From contig NZ_JBFLVD010000018.1 of NCBI RefSeq assembly GCF_040750395.1, forward strand, positions 186,001-250,000: 64,000 nucleotides of DNA. Reading direction: 5' to 3'. This document shows positions 7,255 through 16,277 of the stretch, one piece after another. Source of the DNA: Scandinavium sp002470465. GTDB lineage: Bacteria; Pseudomonadota; Gammaproteobacteria; Enterobacterales; Enterobacteriaceae. The notes under the pieces are model-generated. The model made no database searches. It was not told the DNA's origin and saw nothing but the letters and a program-made list of their open reading frames with translations. Numbering within the stretch: the stretch's first letter is position 1; each line of letters opens with the position of its first letter. The position numbers were made by a program, and so were the translations under genes.

Positions 7255-8600
7255 CACACCCCCTTCCGCTGTCGCAGTGGCTCAATCCTTTACGCCCTGA
7301 CGATACCCGTATCGCGTGGCTCGGCGCACGTGAATGGCAGCTAGGCGACCTGCGACATGACGTCGGGTCGCTGTTCCAGGCGCTGGAAAAGCAGCCCGGC
7401 GAGCGCTGGGCACTCTGTTTCGAAAACAGCTATCTGTTTGTCGTGGCGCTGCTGGCGACGCTGCACGCGGGCAAAATTCCGGTGATTCCAGGCCATTGTC
7501 GCGCCTCGCTGCTCGGCGAACAGCAGGAGCTGTTCGACGGTATCCTCAGCGAAAATCCGCTTGCCTGCGACAGCCCACAGATTGTGGTCGCTGCCGCTGA
7601 AAACGTTTCTCACAGCAACATCACGCTGCCGCCGGTTCCTGCGGACAGCTACGTGGAGCTCTTTACGTCCGGCTCAACCGGCCTGCCGAAGAAAATCATT
7701 AAGCCCGTCGCTCTGCTCGATGCCGAAGCGTGCATGCTGTATGCGCGATTTGAGCAGCGTCTTGAAGGCTGTCGGGTGGTGGCGTCTGTGGTGCCCCAGC
7801 ATCTCTATGGCCTGACGTTCCGCATCTTTTTACCGATGGCCTGCGGGCTGCCTTTGCATGCGTCGATGCTTTATTACGCCGAACAGCTGAGCGCACTGCC
7901 GCCAGAGCATCGCTATGTGTTTATCAGCAGCCCGGCGTTTCTTAAACGCCTCGACCCGAATCTTTCGCCGCCGCCGGTCGGGATGATCCTTTCCGCAGGC
8001 GGCATGCTGCCATGGAAAGAGGTGAAAGAGACGCAGAGCTGGCTCAACGTCTGGCCGGATGAAATCTACGGCAGCACGGAAACCGGCATTGTTGCCTGGC
8101 GTCAGCGCATCGACAACGGCACCTCCTGGCAGCTTTTCCCGGGCATAACGCTGCGGGCGGAAGGTGAGGAGTGGCGCTTGCTTTCACCGCTGCTGCACGA
8201 CGAAGCGGGCCTGCTGCTGGACGACATGATTGAGCTGGTTGACGACGGTTTTCGCCTTGCGGGTCGCCGTGGGCGGGTGGTGAAAATTGAAGAGAAGCGC
8301 GTGTCGCTGAGCGAAGTGGAAAGACGGCTGATGGCGCTGGAAGGGATTGTTGATGCGGCCGCGCTCCCCGTTTCGCGCGGAGGGCGTCAGGGCATCGGCG
8401 TGGTGCTGGTGCTCACCGAAAGCGCACGTGAACAGTGGCACTCCAGCGGCGGAAAAGCGCAGGAGCAGGCCTGGCGTCGGGCGCTGCAGCCGTGGCTGGA
8501 ATCCGTTGCCGTGCCGCGCTACTGGCGCGTGGTGGATGACATCCCGGTCAACAGCATGAACAAGCGTGTTTACGCGCAGTTGCAGGAGCTGTTTTCATGA
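7251..8600 (+). CDS. apeH: APE starter-activating AMP-dependent ligase/acyl-ACP synthetase ApeH
   Basis: 449-residue member of the ANL adenylating family. It carries the nucleotide-binding loop LFTSGSTGLPKK (about residues 137-148), the EIYGSTETG motif and the C-terminal AGRRGRVVKIEEKRVS hinge region. In APE systems it activates 4-hydroxybenzoate-like aryl acids and loads them on the ACP. It is shorter than typical CoA ligases, which is normal for the cluster version. The start is the ATG of the ATGA overlap at 7251, not the upstream in-frame ATG 7212, which lies inside apeG. Confidence 0.87.
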   Translation: MTHPLPLSQWLNPLRPDDTRIAWLGAREWQLGDLRHDVGSLFQALEKQPGERWALCFENSYLFVVALLATLHAGKIPVIPGHCRASLLGEQQELFDGILSENPLACDSPQIVVAAAENVSHSNITLPPVPADSYVELFTSGSTGLPKKIIKPVALLDAEACMLYARFEQRLEGCRVVASVVPQHLYGLTFRIFLPMACGLPLHASMLYYAEQLSALPPEHRYVFISSPAFLKRLDPNLSPPPVGMILSAGGMLPWKEVKETQSWLNVWPDEIYGSTETGIVAWRQRIDNGTSWQLFPGITLRAEGEEWRLLSPLLHDEAGLLLDDMIELVDDGFRLAGRRGRVVKIEEKRVSLSEVERRLMALEGIVDAAALPVSRGGRQGIGVVLVLTESAREQWHSSGGKAQEQAWRRALQPWLESVAVPRYWRVVDDIPVNSMNKRVYAQLQELFS

Positions 8601-8950
8601 AGCCTCGCGAAATTGAACGTCAGCAGACACAGCCGCAGTCGTTATCTCTGACGCTGCATCTGGACCCGGAGCTGTTCTGGTTTCAGGGGCATTTTGACGT
8701 CCAGCCGCTGCTGCCTGGTGTGGCGCAACTGGACTGGGTAATGCATTACGCCATCACGCTTTTGGCCCCCGACTATCGCTTTCACAGCATTCAGAACGTG
8801 AAGTTTCAGGCGCCGCTGCTGCCGGAAACCACCGTTACGCTCCGGCTTACCTGGCTGGCGGAAAAGCAGATCCTGACCTTCAGCTACGAGCGCCATGACG
8901 GCGAAGCACGGTATACCGCCAGTAGCGGAAAGATCCGGTTATGTCGGTAA
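8597..8950 (+). CDS. apeI: APE hotdog dehydratase subunit ApeI
   Basis: 117-residue FabA/FabZ-like hotdog protein. FQGHFDVQPLLPGVAQLDW contains His 32 and, 14 residues later, Asp 46. This spacing is the His/Asp catalytic dyad of 3-hydroxyacyl-ACP dehydratases. It dehydrates the 3-hydroxyacyl intermediates so that conjugated double bonds build up. In characterised systems it acts as a heteromer with ApeP. It overlaps apeH by four bases and apeJ by ten. Confidence 0.88.
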   Translation: MKPREIERQQTQPQSLSLTLHLDPELFWFQGHFDVQPLLPGVAQLDWVMHYAITLLAPDYRFHSIQNVKFQAPLLPETTVTLRLTWLAEKQILTFSYERHDGEARYTASSGKIRLCR

Positions 8951-10620
8951 CCTTTACCCCCTGCATTCTGATCCCCTGCTATAACCACGGTGCGATGATG
9001 GCGAGCGTGCTTGCCCGGCTGTCTGCGTTTCAGATGCCGTGCATTATCGTGGATGACGGCAGCGAGAGCGCCACACGCGAGATGCTTGAAGCCCTCGCGG
9101 CAGACCATGAACACATTACGCTGGTGCGCCTGCCCGAAAACGCGGGCAAAGGGGCCGCCGTTATTCGAGGGCTGGAAGAGGCGCAGCGTGCGGGCTTCAG
9201 CCATGCGGTGCAGGTCGACGCAGACGGTCAGCACGCCATTGAGGATATTCCTCGCCTGCTCACGCTTGCCGAAAAACACCCGGACGCGCTGATTTCCGGG
9301 CGGCCGGTTTACGATGATTCCGTGCCGCGCTCGCGCCTTTACGGGCGCTACGTCACGCACGTCTGGGTATGGATTGAGACGCTTTCTCTCCAGCTTAAAG
9401 ACAGCATGTGCGGTTTTCGCGTTTACCCGGTAGCACCGACGCTGCAGCTCGCCCGCCGCGTGCCGCTCGGTAATCGCATGGATTTTGATACCGAAGTGAT
9501 GGTGCGCCTCTACTGGCAGGGCAACACCAGCTATTTTGTGCCGACCCGTGTGACCTATCCGCAGGACGGCCTGTCGCACTTCGACGCGCTGAAGGACAAC
9601 CTGCGCATTTCGTGGATGCATACGCGCCTGTTCTTCGGCATGCTGCCGCGTATTCCCTCTTTGCTTATGCGCCGTCGCACGCAGCACTGGGCGAAGCAGC
9701 CCGAAGCGAAAGGCTTATGGGGCATGCGCCTGATGATTTGGGTGTGGAGAACCTTCGGTCGTGGTGCGTTTTCTCTATTGCTGTGGCCGGTAATCGCCGT
9801 ATTCTGGCTCACCGCAAGCGCTCCGCGCCGTGCGTCGCAGCAGTGGATTGCCGTCACGAAACGTGAACTGGCTGCCCGTAACCTGCCGCAGCCCGCCCGC
9901 TGTAACAGCTTTCACCACTTTATGCGCTTTGGTCACGCCATTCTCGACAAAATCGCCAGCTGGCGCGGCGAACTGAAGCCGGGGCGGGATATCGTTTTTG
10001 CGTCCGGAGCACAGGCCGCGCTGGATATGTCAGCGCCGCAAGGCAAGCTGCTGTTAGCCTCGCACCTCGGGGATGTCGAAGCCTGTCGCGCGCTCTCCAC
10101 TCGTACCATCAACGCGCTGGTGTTTAATGAGAACGCTCAGCGCTTCAAGCAGGTGATGGAAGAGAACGCCCCGCAGTCGGGCATCAACCTGATTTCCGTT
10201 ACCGACGTGGGGCCGGACACCGCGATGCTGCTGAAAGAGAAGCTTGATCAGGGCGAATGGGTGGCGATCGTCGGCGACAGAATTGCGGTCAACCCGCAGC
10301 GCGGCGGCGACTGGCGCGTTATCTGGAGCGAGTTTATGGGGCAACCCGCGCCGTTCCCGCAGGGGCCCTTTATTCTGGCTTCGGTGCTGAAATGCCCGGT
10401 GCTGATGATTTTTGCTCTTAAGCAGCAGGGCAAACTGCACGTTCACTGCGAGCCTTTTGCCGACCCGCTGGTGTTGCCGCGCGGTGAGCGCCAGCAGGCT
10501 TTGCAGAATGCCGTCGACCGCTACGCGCAGCGCCTGGAGCATTACGCGCTCTCGTCGCCGCTCGACTGGTTTAACTTTTTTGATTTCTGGCAGCTGCCGG
10601 ACGCGACCGAGAAGGAGTAA
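8941..10620 (+). CDS. apeJ: APE bifunctional glycosyltransferase/acyltransferase ApeJ
   Basis: 559-residue two-domain protein. Residues about 1-230 form a family 2 glycosyltransferase (CILIPCYNH near the N-terminus, IVDDGSES, and QVDADGQH with the DxD-type metal motif). A membrane segment follows around residues 255-290. Residues about 300-559 resemble LpxL/HtrB lipid A acyltransferases (LLASHLGDVEACRA). It probably joins the polyene acyl chain to a sugar or lipid anchor at the inner membrane. The fusion is typical of APE clusters and is not a local artefact. It begins inside the end of apeI. Confidence 0.87.
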   Translation: MSVTFTPCILIPCYNHGAMMASVLARLSAFQMPCIIVDDGSESATREMLEALAADHEHITLVRLPENAGKGAAVIRGLEEAQRAGFSHAVQVDADGQHAIEDIPRLLTLAEKHPDALISGRPVYDDSVPRSRLYGRYVTHVWVWIETLSLQLKDSMCGFRVYPVAPTLQLARRVPLGNRMDFDTEVMVRLYWQGNTSYFVPTRVTYPQDGLSHFDALKDNLRISWMHTRLFFGMLPRIPSLLMRRRTQHWAKQPEAKGLWGMRLMIWVWRTFGRGAFSLLLWPVIAVFWLTASAPRRASQQWIAVTKRELAARNLPQPARCNSFHHFMRFGHAILDKIASWRGELKPGRDIVFASGAQAALDMSAPQGKLLLASHLGDVEACRALSTRTINALVFNENAQRFKQVMEENAPQSGINLISVTDVGPDTAMLLKEKLDQGEWVAIVGDRIAVNPQRGGDWRVIWSEFMGQPAPFPQGPFILASVLKCPVLMIFALKQQGKLHVHCEPFADPLVLPRGERQQALQNAVDRYAQRLEHYALSSPLDWFNFFDFWQLPDATEKE

Positions 10621-10623
10621 CGG

Positions 10624-11046
10624 GTGCTCAACGATCCCCGCTTTACCACCGAAGTTGAAATCACCGTGCCGTTTCACGACGTCGATATGATGGGCGTGGT
10701 GTGGCACGGCAACTATTTCCGCTATTTCGAAATCGCCCGCGAGGCGCTGCTCAACCAGTTCGACTATGGCTATCGCCAGATGAAAGCATCCGGCTACGTC
10801 TGGCCCGTTGTGGATACGCGCGTGAAGTACCGCGACGTGGTGACCTTCGAGCAAACCATCCGCGTACGCGCGAAGCTCGAAGAGTATGAAAACCGCCTGC
10901 GCATCGGCTATGAAATCTTCGACGCGGCCAGCGGAAAACGCACCACCACCGGCTACACCATTCAGGTGGCGGTAGAGGAGAAAAGCAAAGAGCTGTGCTT
11001 CGTCAGCCCGGCGGTTCTGTTTGAACGTATGGGAGTGGCATCATGA
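10624..11046 (+). CDS. apeK: APE acyl thioesterase ApeK (4HBT hotdog)
   Basis: 140-residue 4-hydroxybenzoyl-CoA-thioesterase-like hotdog protein. The YbgC-type motif is seen in VPFHDVDMMGVVWHGNYFRY, where the Asp and following H-x-N-Y are family residues. It may release the finished chain or clear stalled acyl carriers. It starts at GTG 10624 behind a strong GGAG site (AAGGAGTAACGG) and ends in an ATGA overlap with apeL. Confidence 0.86.
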   Translation: MLNDPRFTTEVEITVPFHDVDMMGVVWHGNYFRYFEIAREALLNQFDYGYRQMKASGYVWPVVDTRVKYRDVVTFEQTIRVRAKLEEYENRLRIGYEIFDAASGKRTTTGYTIQVAVEEKSKELCFVSPAVLFERMGVAS

Positions 11047-11648
11047 AGCTCTGGCCTTTCGTCATTCTGCCGCTGTCCCCGTTCACGCATGCCGTCACGC
11101 TGGACGAACTCCAGCAGCGCTTTACCGAACAGCCGCTGGTGCGTGCCCATTTCGACCAGACGCGCACCATCAAAGAGATGCCGCAGCCGCTGCGCTCGCA
11201 GGGTGAAATGCTGATCGCCCGCGACACCGGGCTGCTGTGGGATCAGACCTCGCCGTTCCCGATGCGCCTGATGCTCAATGACACGCGGATGGTGCAGATC
11301 ATCAACGGCCAGCCGCCGCAGACCATTACCGCCGACAACAATCCGCAGATGTTCCAGTTTAACCACCTGCTGCGCGCGCTGTTTCAGGCCGACCGCAAAG
11401 TGCTGGAGCAGAACTTCCGCATCGATTTTCAGGACAAGGGCAGCGACCGCTGGACGCTGAAGCTGACGCCCGTCGTCACGCCGCTGGATAAGATTTTTAC
11501 TTCCATCGATTTGAGCGGCAAGACGTATCTGGAAACGATCCAACTGAACGATAAGCAGGGCGATCTTACGGACATCACTTTAAGCCACCAACGCCTGACG
11601 CCAGCGACTTTGACCGATGACGAACGTAAGCGCTTTGCCGCCGAGTAA
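11043..11648 (+). CDS. apeL: APE LolA-like outer-membrane carrier protein ApeL
   Basis: 201-residue periplasmic protein resembling LolA. A signal peptide MKLWPFVILPLSPFTHA precedes a domain with FDQTRTIKEMPQPLRSQG and LLWDQTSPFPMRL, which are LolA-type strands. It likely ferries the aryl-polyene lipid across the periplasm. Its last 32 bases overlap apeM in another frame, so translation of the two is probably coupled. Confidence 0.85.
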   Translation: MKLWPFVILPLSPFTHAVTLDELQQRFTEQPLVRAHFDQTRTIKEMPQPLRSQGEMLIARDTGLLWDQTSPFPMRLMLNDTRMVQIINGQPPQTITADNNPQMFQFNHLLRALFQADRKVLEQNFRIDFQDKGSDRWTLKLTPVVTPLDKIFTSIDLSGKTYLETIQLNDKQGDLTDITLSHQRLTPATLTDDERKRFAAE

Positions 11649-13938
11649 CGCCCGCCGCGCCGCCTTCGGCTGGCTGGTACTGTGCCTTATTCTGCTTGTC
11701 GCCCTGGTGCTGATGCTGCCGCGTGCGCGTCTGAACAGCAGCGTACTGGCGATGCTGCCCTCACAAAGCCTGGGCACCATTCCGCCTGCGCTGAGTGACG
11801 GCTTTATTCAGCGCCTGGATAGCCAACTGGTGTGGATGGTCAGCCCCGGCAAAACCGCCGACCCGGCGGTTGCGGTACGCTGGCAGGTGCTGCTGGCAAA
11901 CTCCGGCGCGCTGAGTGAAGTTAAAGGCCAGATGGATGCCAAAAGCCAGCAGGCATGGGGCACGTTTTTCTTTCAGCATCGCAACGGCCTGATCGACCCG
12001 GCAACGCGTGCGCGCCTGCAACAGGGCGGCGAAGCCCAGGCGCAGTGGATTTTGTCGCAGCTTTACTCGGCGTTTTCTGGCGTCAGCGGTAAAGAGCTCA
12101 ATAACGATCCGCTGATGCTGATGCGTGGCTCACAGCTGGCGCTGGCGCAGAACGGCCAAAAGCTTCGGCTGATGGACGGCTGGCTGGTGGCGCAAGATGA
12201 AGCTGGAAATTACTGGTATCTGCTGCACGGTGAGCTGAAAGGGTCGTCGTTCGACATGCAGCAAACCCACCAGCGCGTGACGCAGCTGGCGGCGCTGGAA
12301 GCGGAGCTGAAAGCGCAGTTCCCGCAGGCGAAGGTGCTGTCGCGCGGCACGATGTTCTACAGCGACTACGCCAGCCAGCAGGCGAAGCATGACGTTTCTA
12401 CGCTGGGCGTGGCGACGATTCTGGGGGTGATCCTGCTGATTGTGCTGGTCTTCCGCTCGCTGCGGCCGCTGCTGCTGTGCCTGATTTCCATCGGCATTGG
12501 CGCCGCCGCAGGTACGGTGATGACGCTGCTGCTGTTCGGCGAGCTGCACCTGATGACGCTGGTGATGAGCATGAGCATCATCGGCATTTCCGCCGACTAC
12601 ACGCTTTACTACCTGACTGAAAGGATGGTGCACGGTGAGCAAAGCTCAACCTGGGAAAGCCTGCTCAAGGTGCGCAATGCGCTGCTGCTGGCGTTGCTGA
12701 CCACGGTTGCTGCCTACCTCATCATGATGCTTGCCCCGTTCCCCGGCATTCGCCAGATGGCAGTATTTGCCGCAGCAGGCCTGAGCGCCTCCTGCCTGAC
12801 GGTGATTTTCTGGCATCCGTGGCTGTGCCGCGGCCTGCCGGTACGACCGGTGCCGATGATGGCACTGATGCTGCGCTGGCTGGCGGCGTGGCGGCGCAAT
12901 AAAAAGCTCTCCGTTGGCCTGCCGCTCGTGCTGGCGCTGTTTGCGCTGGCGGGGCTTTCACAGCTGCGCGTGAATGACGATATTTCGCAGCTTCAGGCGC
13001 TGCCGCAGCACCTGTTGATGCAGGAGAAAAAGATTACTGCGCTCACCGGACAAAGCGTCGATCAGAAATGGTTCGTGGTGTACGGCGATACGGCTCAGCA
13101 GACGCTGGAGCGGCTGGAGGCCTTCACGCCGCAGCTTGAAAAAGCGCGTGTCGCCGGTGATTTTGCTCAGTTCCGTACGCTGCCGCTCAATTCCGTCGCG
13201 CGCCAGCAGCAGGATTTAGCTCTGCTGAAGCAGGCTGCACCAGCGGTGGTAAAAGCGCTGAACACCGCCGGATTGCAGACCGTGACCCCTGATTTATCAT
13301 CGATGCCGGTGAGCGTTGAGGCGTGGCTGAAGAGCCCGGCCAGCGAAGGCTGGCGTCTGCTCTGGCTGACCTTGGCTGACGCTAAAAGTGGCGTGCTGGT
13401 GCCGGTAGACGGCGTGAAGGACAGCGCTGCGCTGCAACGTCTGGCCGATAACACTGAAGGCGTGGCGTGGAACGACCGTAAAGCCTCATTCGACGCTCTG
13501 TTTATGCTGTATCGCACCATTTTAACGGCGCTGCTCGGCGTGGCGCTGGTGGTGATCGCTGTTGGCGCAATGCTGCGCCTGGGCTGGCGTAAAGGGTTGA
13601 TAAGCCTGGTGCCGTCGGTGCTGTCGCTTGGCTGCGGGCTGGCGGTGCTGGCGTTTAGCGGCCACACGGTGAACCTGTTCTCCCTGCTGGCGCTGGTTCT
13701 GGTGCTCGGCATTGGCATCAACTACACCCTGTTTTTCAGCAACCCGCGCGGTACGCCGCTGACGTCGCTATTGGCGATTACTTTGGCCATGATCACCACG
13801 CTCCTGACGCTCGGCATGCTGGTGTTCAGCGCCACCCAGGCCATAAGCAGCTTCGGCATCGTGCTGGTGAGCGGGATTTTCACCGCGTTTCTGCTGTCGC
13901 CGCTGGCGATGTCGGGCAAAAAAAGAAAAAGGTCATGA
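11617..13938 (+). CDS. apeM: APE MMPL/RND-family exporter ApeM
   Basis: 773-residue MMPL-type transporter with two repeats, each of one membrane helix, a large periplasmic loop and about five further helices. The first helix is about residues 17-35 (FGWLVLCLILLVALVLML). Conserved stretches are MSMSIIGISADYTLYYLTE and LVLVLGIGINYTLFF. It should move the polyene conjugate out of the inner membrane toward ApeL. The start at ATG 11617 gives a 32-base overlap with apeL; TTG 11635 is an alternative. A BIME lies just after its stop. Confidence 0.87.
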   Translation: MTNVSALPPSNARRAAFGWLVLCLILLVALVLMLPRARLNSSVLAMLPSQSLGTIPPALSDGFIQRLDSQLVWMVSPGKTADPAVAVRWQVLLANSGALSEVKGQMDAKSQQAWGTFFFQHRNGLIDPATRARLQQGGEAQAQWILSQLYSAFSGVSGKELNNDPLMLMRGSQLALAQNGQKLRLMDGWLVAQDEAGNYWYLLHGELKGSSFDMQQTHQRVTQLAALEAELKAQFPQAKVLSRGTMFYSDYASQQAKHDVSTLGVATILGVILLIVLVFRSLRPLLLCLISIGIGAAAGTVMTLLLFGELHLMTLVMSMSIIGISADYTLYYLTERMVHGEQSSTWESLLKVRNALLLALLTTVAAYLIMMLAPFPGIRQMAVFAAAGLSASCLTVIFWHPWLCRGLPVRPVPMMALMLRWLAAWRRNKKLSVGLPLVLALFALAGLSQLRVNDDISQLQALPQHLLMQEKKITALTGQSVDQKWFVVYGDTAQQTLERLEAFTPQLEKARVAGDFAQFRTLPLNSVARQQQDLALLKQAAPAVVKALNTAGLQTVTPDLSSMPVSVEAWLKSPASEGWRLLWLTLADAKSGVLVPVDGVKDSAALQRLADNTEGVAWNDRKASFDALFMLYRTILTALLGVALVVIAVGAMLRLGWRKGLISLVPSVLSLGCGLAVLAFSGHTVNLFSLLALVLVLGIGINYTLFFSNPRGTPLTSLLAITLAMITTLLTLGMLVFSATQAISSFGIVLVSGIFTAFLLSPLAMSGKKRKRS

Positions 13939-13943
13939 AACTC

Positions 13944-14028
13944 GCCCGGCGGCGCTGCGCTTGCACGGGCCTACAAACACATATGTCAACCGGGCTTGTA
14001 GGCCGGGTAAGCGTTAGCGCCACCCGGC
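13944..14028. repeat. BIME (two inverted REP units) at the apeM/apeN junction
   Basis: Two REP-like units face each other: one starts GCCCGGCGGCGCTGCGCTTG and ends GGGCCTAC (to about 13974). The other starts GTAGGCCGGGTAAGCG (from about 13998) and ends CACCCGGC. This is the usual enterobacterial REP pair, able to form a large hairpin in the mRNA. It starts six bases after the apeM stop inside an otherwise compact operon. Confidence 0.88.
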
Positions 14029-14060
14029 AATCGCACCACCCGGTAGATTTTGAGGTATTA

Positions 14061-14633
14061 ATGATGATGCGTATATTCTGGCTCGCTGCTGTGTTGATAC
14101 TGACCGGCTGTAGCCATTCATCCCGGAATGAAAATGGTCGCCCCCAGGCGTGGCTTCAGCCTGGCACGCAGGTCACGCTGCCGGCGCCCGGTATTACGCC
14201 AGCGGTCAGTTCACAGCAGCTGCTGACCGGCACGTTCAACGGCAAAACTCAGTCGCTGCTGGTGATGCTGAACGCTGATGATAAAAAGCTGACGCTGGCA
14301 GGGCTGTCGTCCGTCGGCATTCGTCTCTTCCTCGTCACCTATGATGAACAGGGGATTCACACCGAGCAGTCCATCGTAGTGCCACAGCTGCCACCCGCAA
14401 GCCAGGTGCTGGCCGACGTGATGCTGAGTCACTGGCCGCTGAGCGCCTGGACGCCGCAGTTGCCGAAGGGCTGGACGCTGACGGATCGTGGGGATAAACG
14501 TGAGCTTCGCAACGCGGGCGGCAAGCTGGTGACCGAAATCACTTACCTGCAGCGTAAGGGCAAGCGTGAGCCGATCAGCATCGAACAGCTCGTCTTTAAC
14601 TACCACATCACCATTCAATACCTGGGTGACTGA
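14061..14633 (+). CDS. apeN: APE cluster DUF3261-type lipoprotein ApeN
   Basis: About 190-residue lipoprotein. After MMMRIFWLAAVLILTGC, with lipobox LTGC, comes a mature domain of the DUF3261 kind (TGTFNGKTQSLLVMLN; RLFLVTYDEQGIHTEQ). It probably receives or anchors APE at the outer membrane. Start choice: ATG 14061, 14064 or 14067 all give the signal peptide, and GAGG at 14052-14055 serves them. The frame stays open back to an ATGA overlap with apeM at 13935, but that extension runs through the BIME and would bury the signal peptide. Confidence 0.82.
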   Translation: MMMRIFWLAAVLILTGCSHSSRNENGRPQAWLQPGTQVTLPAPGITPAVSSQQLLTGTFNGKTQSLLVMLNADDKKLTLAGLSSVGIRLFLVTYDEQGIHTEQSIVVPQLPPASQVLADVMLSHWPLSAWTPQLPKGWTLTDRGDKRELRNAGGKLVTEITYLQRKGKREPISIEQLVFNYHITIQYLGD

Positions 14634-14634
14634 G

Positions 14635-15804
14635 ATGATCTACATAGCTGCCGCAGGCATGATTAACGCGCTGGGCAACACGCCGGACGAGATTGCCGCT
14701 AACCTCTGTGCAGGCACTGCACCGGGGATGCGCGAGCGTGAGGGCTGGTTGCAGGGCGACGTGGCCGCCGTACTTGGCGGCGTCGATGGCGAGCTGCCTG
14801 TGATTCCCGATGCCTTTGCCGCGCACCGCTCCCGCAATAACCAGCTGCTGCTGGCGGCGCTGGCGCAAATTCAGCCGCAGGTGGACGACGCCATCGCCCG
14901 CTTTGGCCGCGACCGCGTGGCGGTGATCATGGGCACCAGCACCTCCGGGCTGGATGAAGGCGACATCCATGCGGACATGACGCTGAACGGCAAAGAGAGC
15001 CCTGACTGGCGCTACGCACAGCAGGAGCTTGGCGACCCGTCGCGTTTCCTGCGCAACTGGCTGAAGCTGGAAGGCCCGGCCTATACGCTTTCCACTGCCT
15101 GTTCATCCAGTGCGCGCGCAATGATCAGCGGTCGTCGGCTGATTGACGCGGGCCTGGTCGATGTGGCGCTTGTCGGCGGTGCCGACACGCTCAGCCGCAT
15201 GCCGGTTAACGGTTTCAATAGTTTAGAGTCGCTCTCGACCACGCTGTGCCAGCCGTTTGGCCGCGACCGCTGTGGCATCACCATTGGCGAAGGCGCTGCG
15301 CTGATGCTGCTGACCCGCGAACCTCAGCCCGTGGCGCTGCTGGGCGTGGGCGAATCCAGCGATGCACACCATATTTCTGCGCCGCATCCTGAGGGCTCAG
15401 GCGCCATTCGCGCCATTCAGCAGGCGCTGGCCGATGCGAACCTGCAACCGCAGGATGTGGGGTATATCAATCTGCATGGCACCGCAACGCCGCTGAATGA
15501 CCAGGTGGAATCTGCCGTCGTTCACGCGCTGTTTGGCGAAAGCGTGCCGTGCAGCTCTACGAAACATCTGACCGGGCACACGCTGGGCGCGGCGGGCATT
15601 ACCGAAGCGGCGCTGAGCTGGCTGATCTTAACGCGTGACCTGCCGCTTCCGGCGCAGGACTTCAGTCAGGCACCCGCCGACCCTCAGCTTCCGCCCTGCG
15701 GCATTCTTAGTGCGCCGCAGCCGCTGGTGCGGCCGGTTATTCTGTCGAATTCATTCGCCTTTGGCGGCAACAACGCCAGCATCCTGCTGGGGAGAAGGGC
15801 ATGA
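14635..15804 (+). CDS. apeO: APE beta-ketoacyl-ACP synthase ApeO
   Basis: 389-residue condensing enzyme of the FabB/FabF type. The active Cys lies in STACSSSARAM (Cys 156), with His 281 in NLHGTATPLND and His 315 in TGHTLG, giving a full Cys-His-His triad. It extends the chain with malonyl-ACP, probably paired with ApeC. The start at 14635 follows the apeN stop by one base; an earlier in-frame ATG lies inside apeN. It overlaps apeP by four bases. Confidence 0.9.
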   Translation: MIYIAAAGMINALGNTPDEIAANLCAGTAPGMREREGWLQGDVAAVLGGVDGELPVIPDAFAAHRSRNNQLLLAALAQIQPQVDDAIARFGRDRVAVIMGTSTSGLDEGDIHADMTLNGKESPDWRYAQQELGDPSRFLRNWLKLEGPAYTLSTACSSSARAMISGRRLIDAGLVDVALVGGADTLSRMPVNGFNSLESLSTTLCQPFGRDRCGITIGEGAALMLLTREPQPVALLGVGESSDAHHISAPHPEGSGAIRAIQQALADANLQPQDVGYINLHGTATPLNDQVESAVVHALFGESVPCSSTKHLTGHTLGAAGITEAALSWLILTRDLPLPAQDFSQAPADPQLPPCGILSAPQPLVRPVILSNSFAFGGNNASILLGRRA

Positions 15805-16277
15805 GCCACTATTTCTCACCGGGCGCTTATCTGCCCCACGACGCGCCGATGCTGCTGCTCGAAACCGTGCTGAGCGTTACCGAAGAGCAGGCCGTCTGCC
15901 AGGTTGTGGTGAACCGCCGCGGCGTGCTTGCGCCGTTCCTCGACGCCAACGGCAACCTGCCGGGCTGGTACGCGATGGAGTTAATGGCGCAGACCGTCGG
16001 CGTCTGGTCCGGCTGGCATCGCCAGCAGCGCGGTGAGGCGCAAATTAGCCTCGGCATGGTGCTGGGCGCGCGCGAGCTGAAGTGCGCTAACGGCGAACTG
16101 GCTGCCGAAAGCCAGCTCGATATCACCGTTACTCTGCTGATGCAGGACGAGCGTTTCGGCAGCTTTGAGTGTGCCATTACCGCAGGCGGCGAAACGCTTG
16201 CCAGCGGACGCGTCAATACCTTCCAGCCCTCACAGGAAGAATTAACCACGTTGTTTCAACAGGGAGCGTCATCATGA
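15801..16277 (+). CDS. apeP: APE hotdog dehydratase subunit ApeP
   Basis: 158-residue hotdog protein related to 3-hydroxyacyl-ACP dehydratases (NLPGWYAMELMAQTVGVW). The acidic residue of the dyad is present (Glu 60), but the position 14 residues before it, which holds the catalytic His in FabA/FabZ and in ApeI, is Phe 46 here. This fits an ApeI-ApeP heteromer in which only ApeI supplies the full His/Asp dyad. It overlaps apeO and apeQ by four bases each. Confidence 0.87.
   Translation: MSHYFSPGAYLPHDAPMLLLETVLSVTEEQAVCQVVVNRRGVLAPFLDANGNLPGWYAMELMAQTVGVWSGWHRQQRGEAQISLGMVLGARELKCANGELAAESQLDITVTLLMQDERFGSFECAITAGGETLASGRVNTFQPSQEELTTLFQQGASS

Noticed and set aside
8884..9687. 267-codon minus-strand frame within apeJ
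   Set aside because: It is the shadow of the glycosyltransferase domain, with no promoter, ribosome site or family resemblance.
13935..14060. apeN starting at ATG 13935
   Set aside because: The extension is translated from REP sequence and would put about 40 residues before the lipoprotein signal, blocking its function. An internal ATG with a GAGG site fits better.
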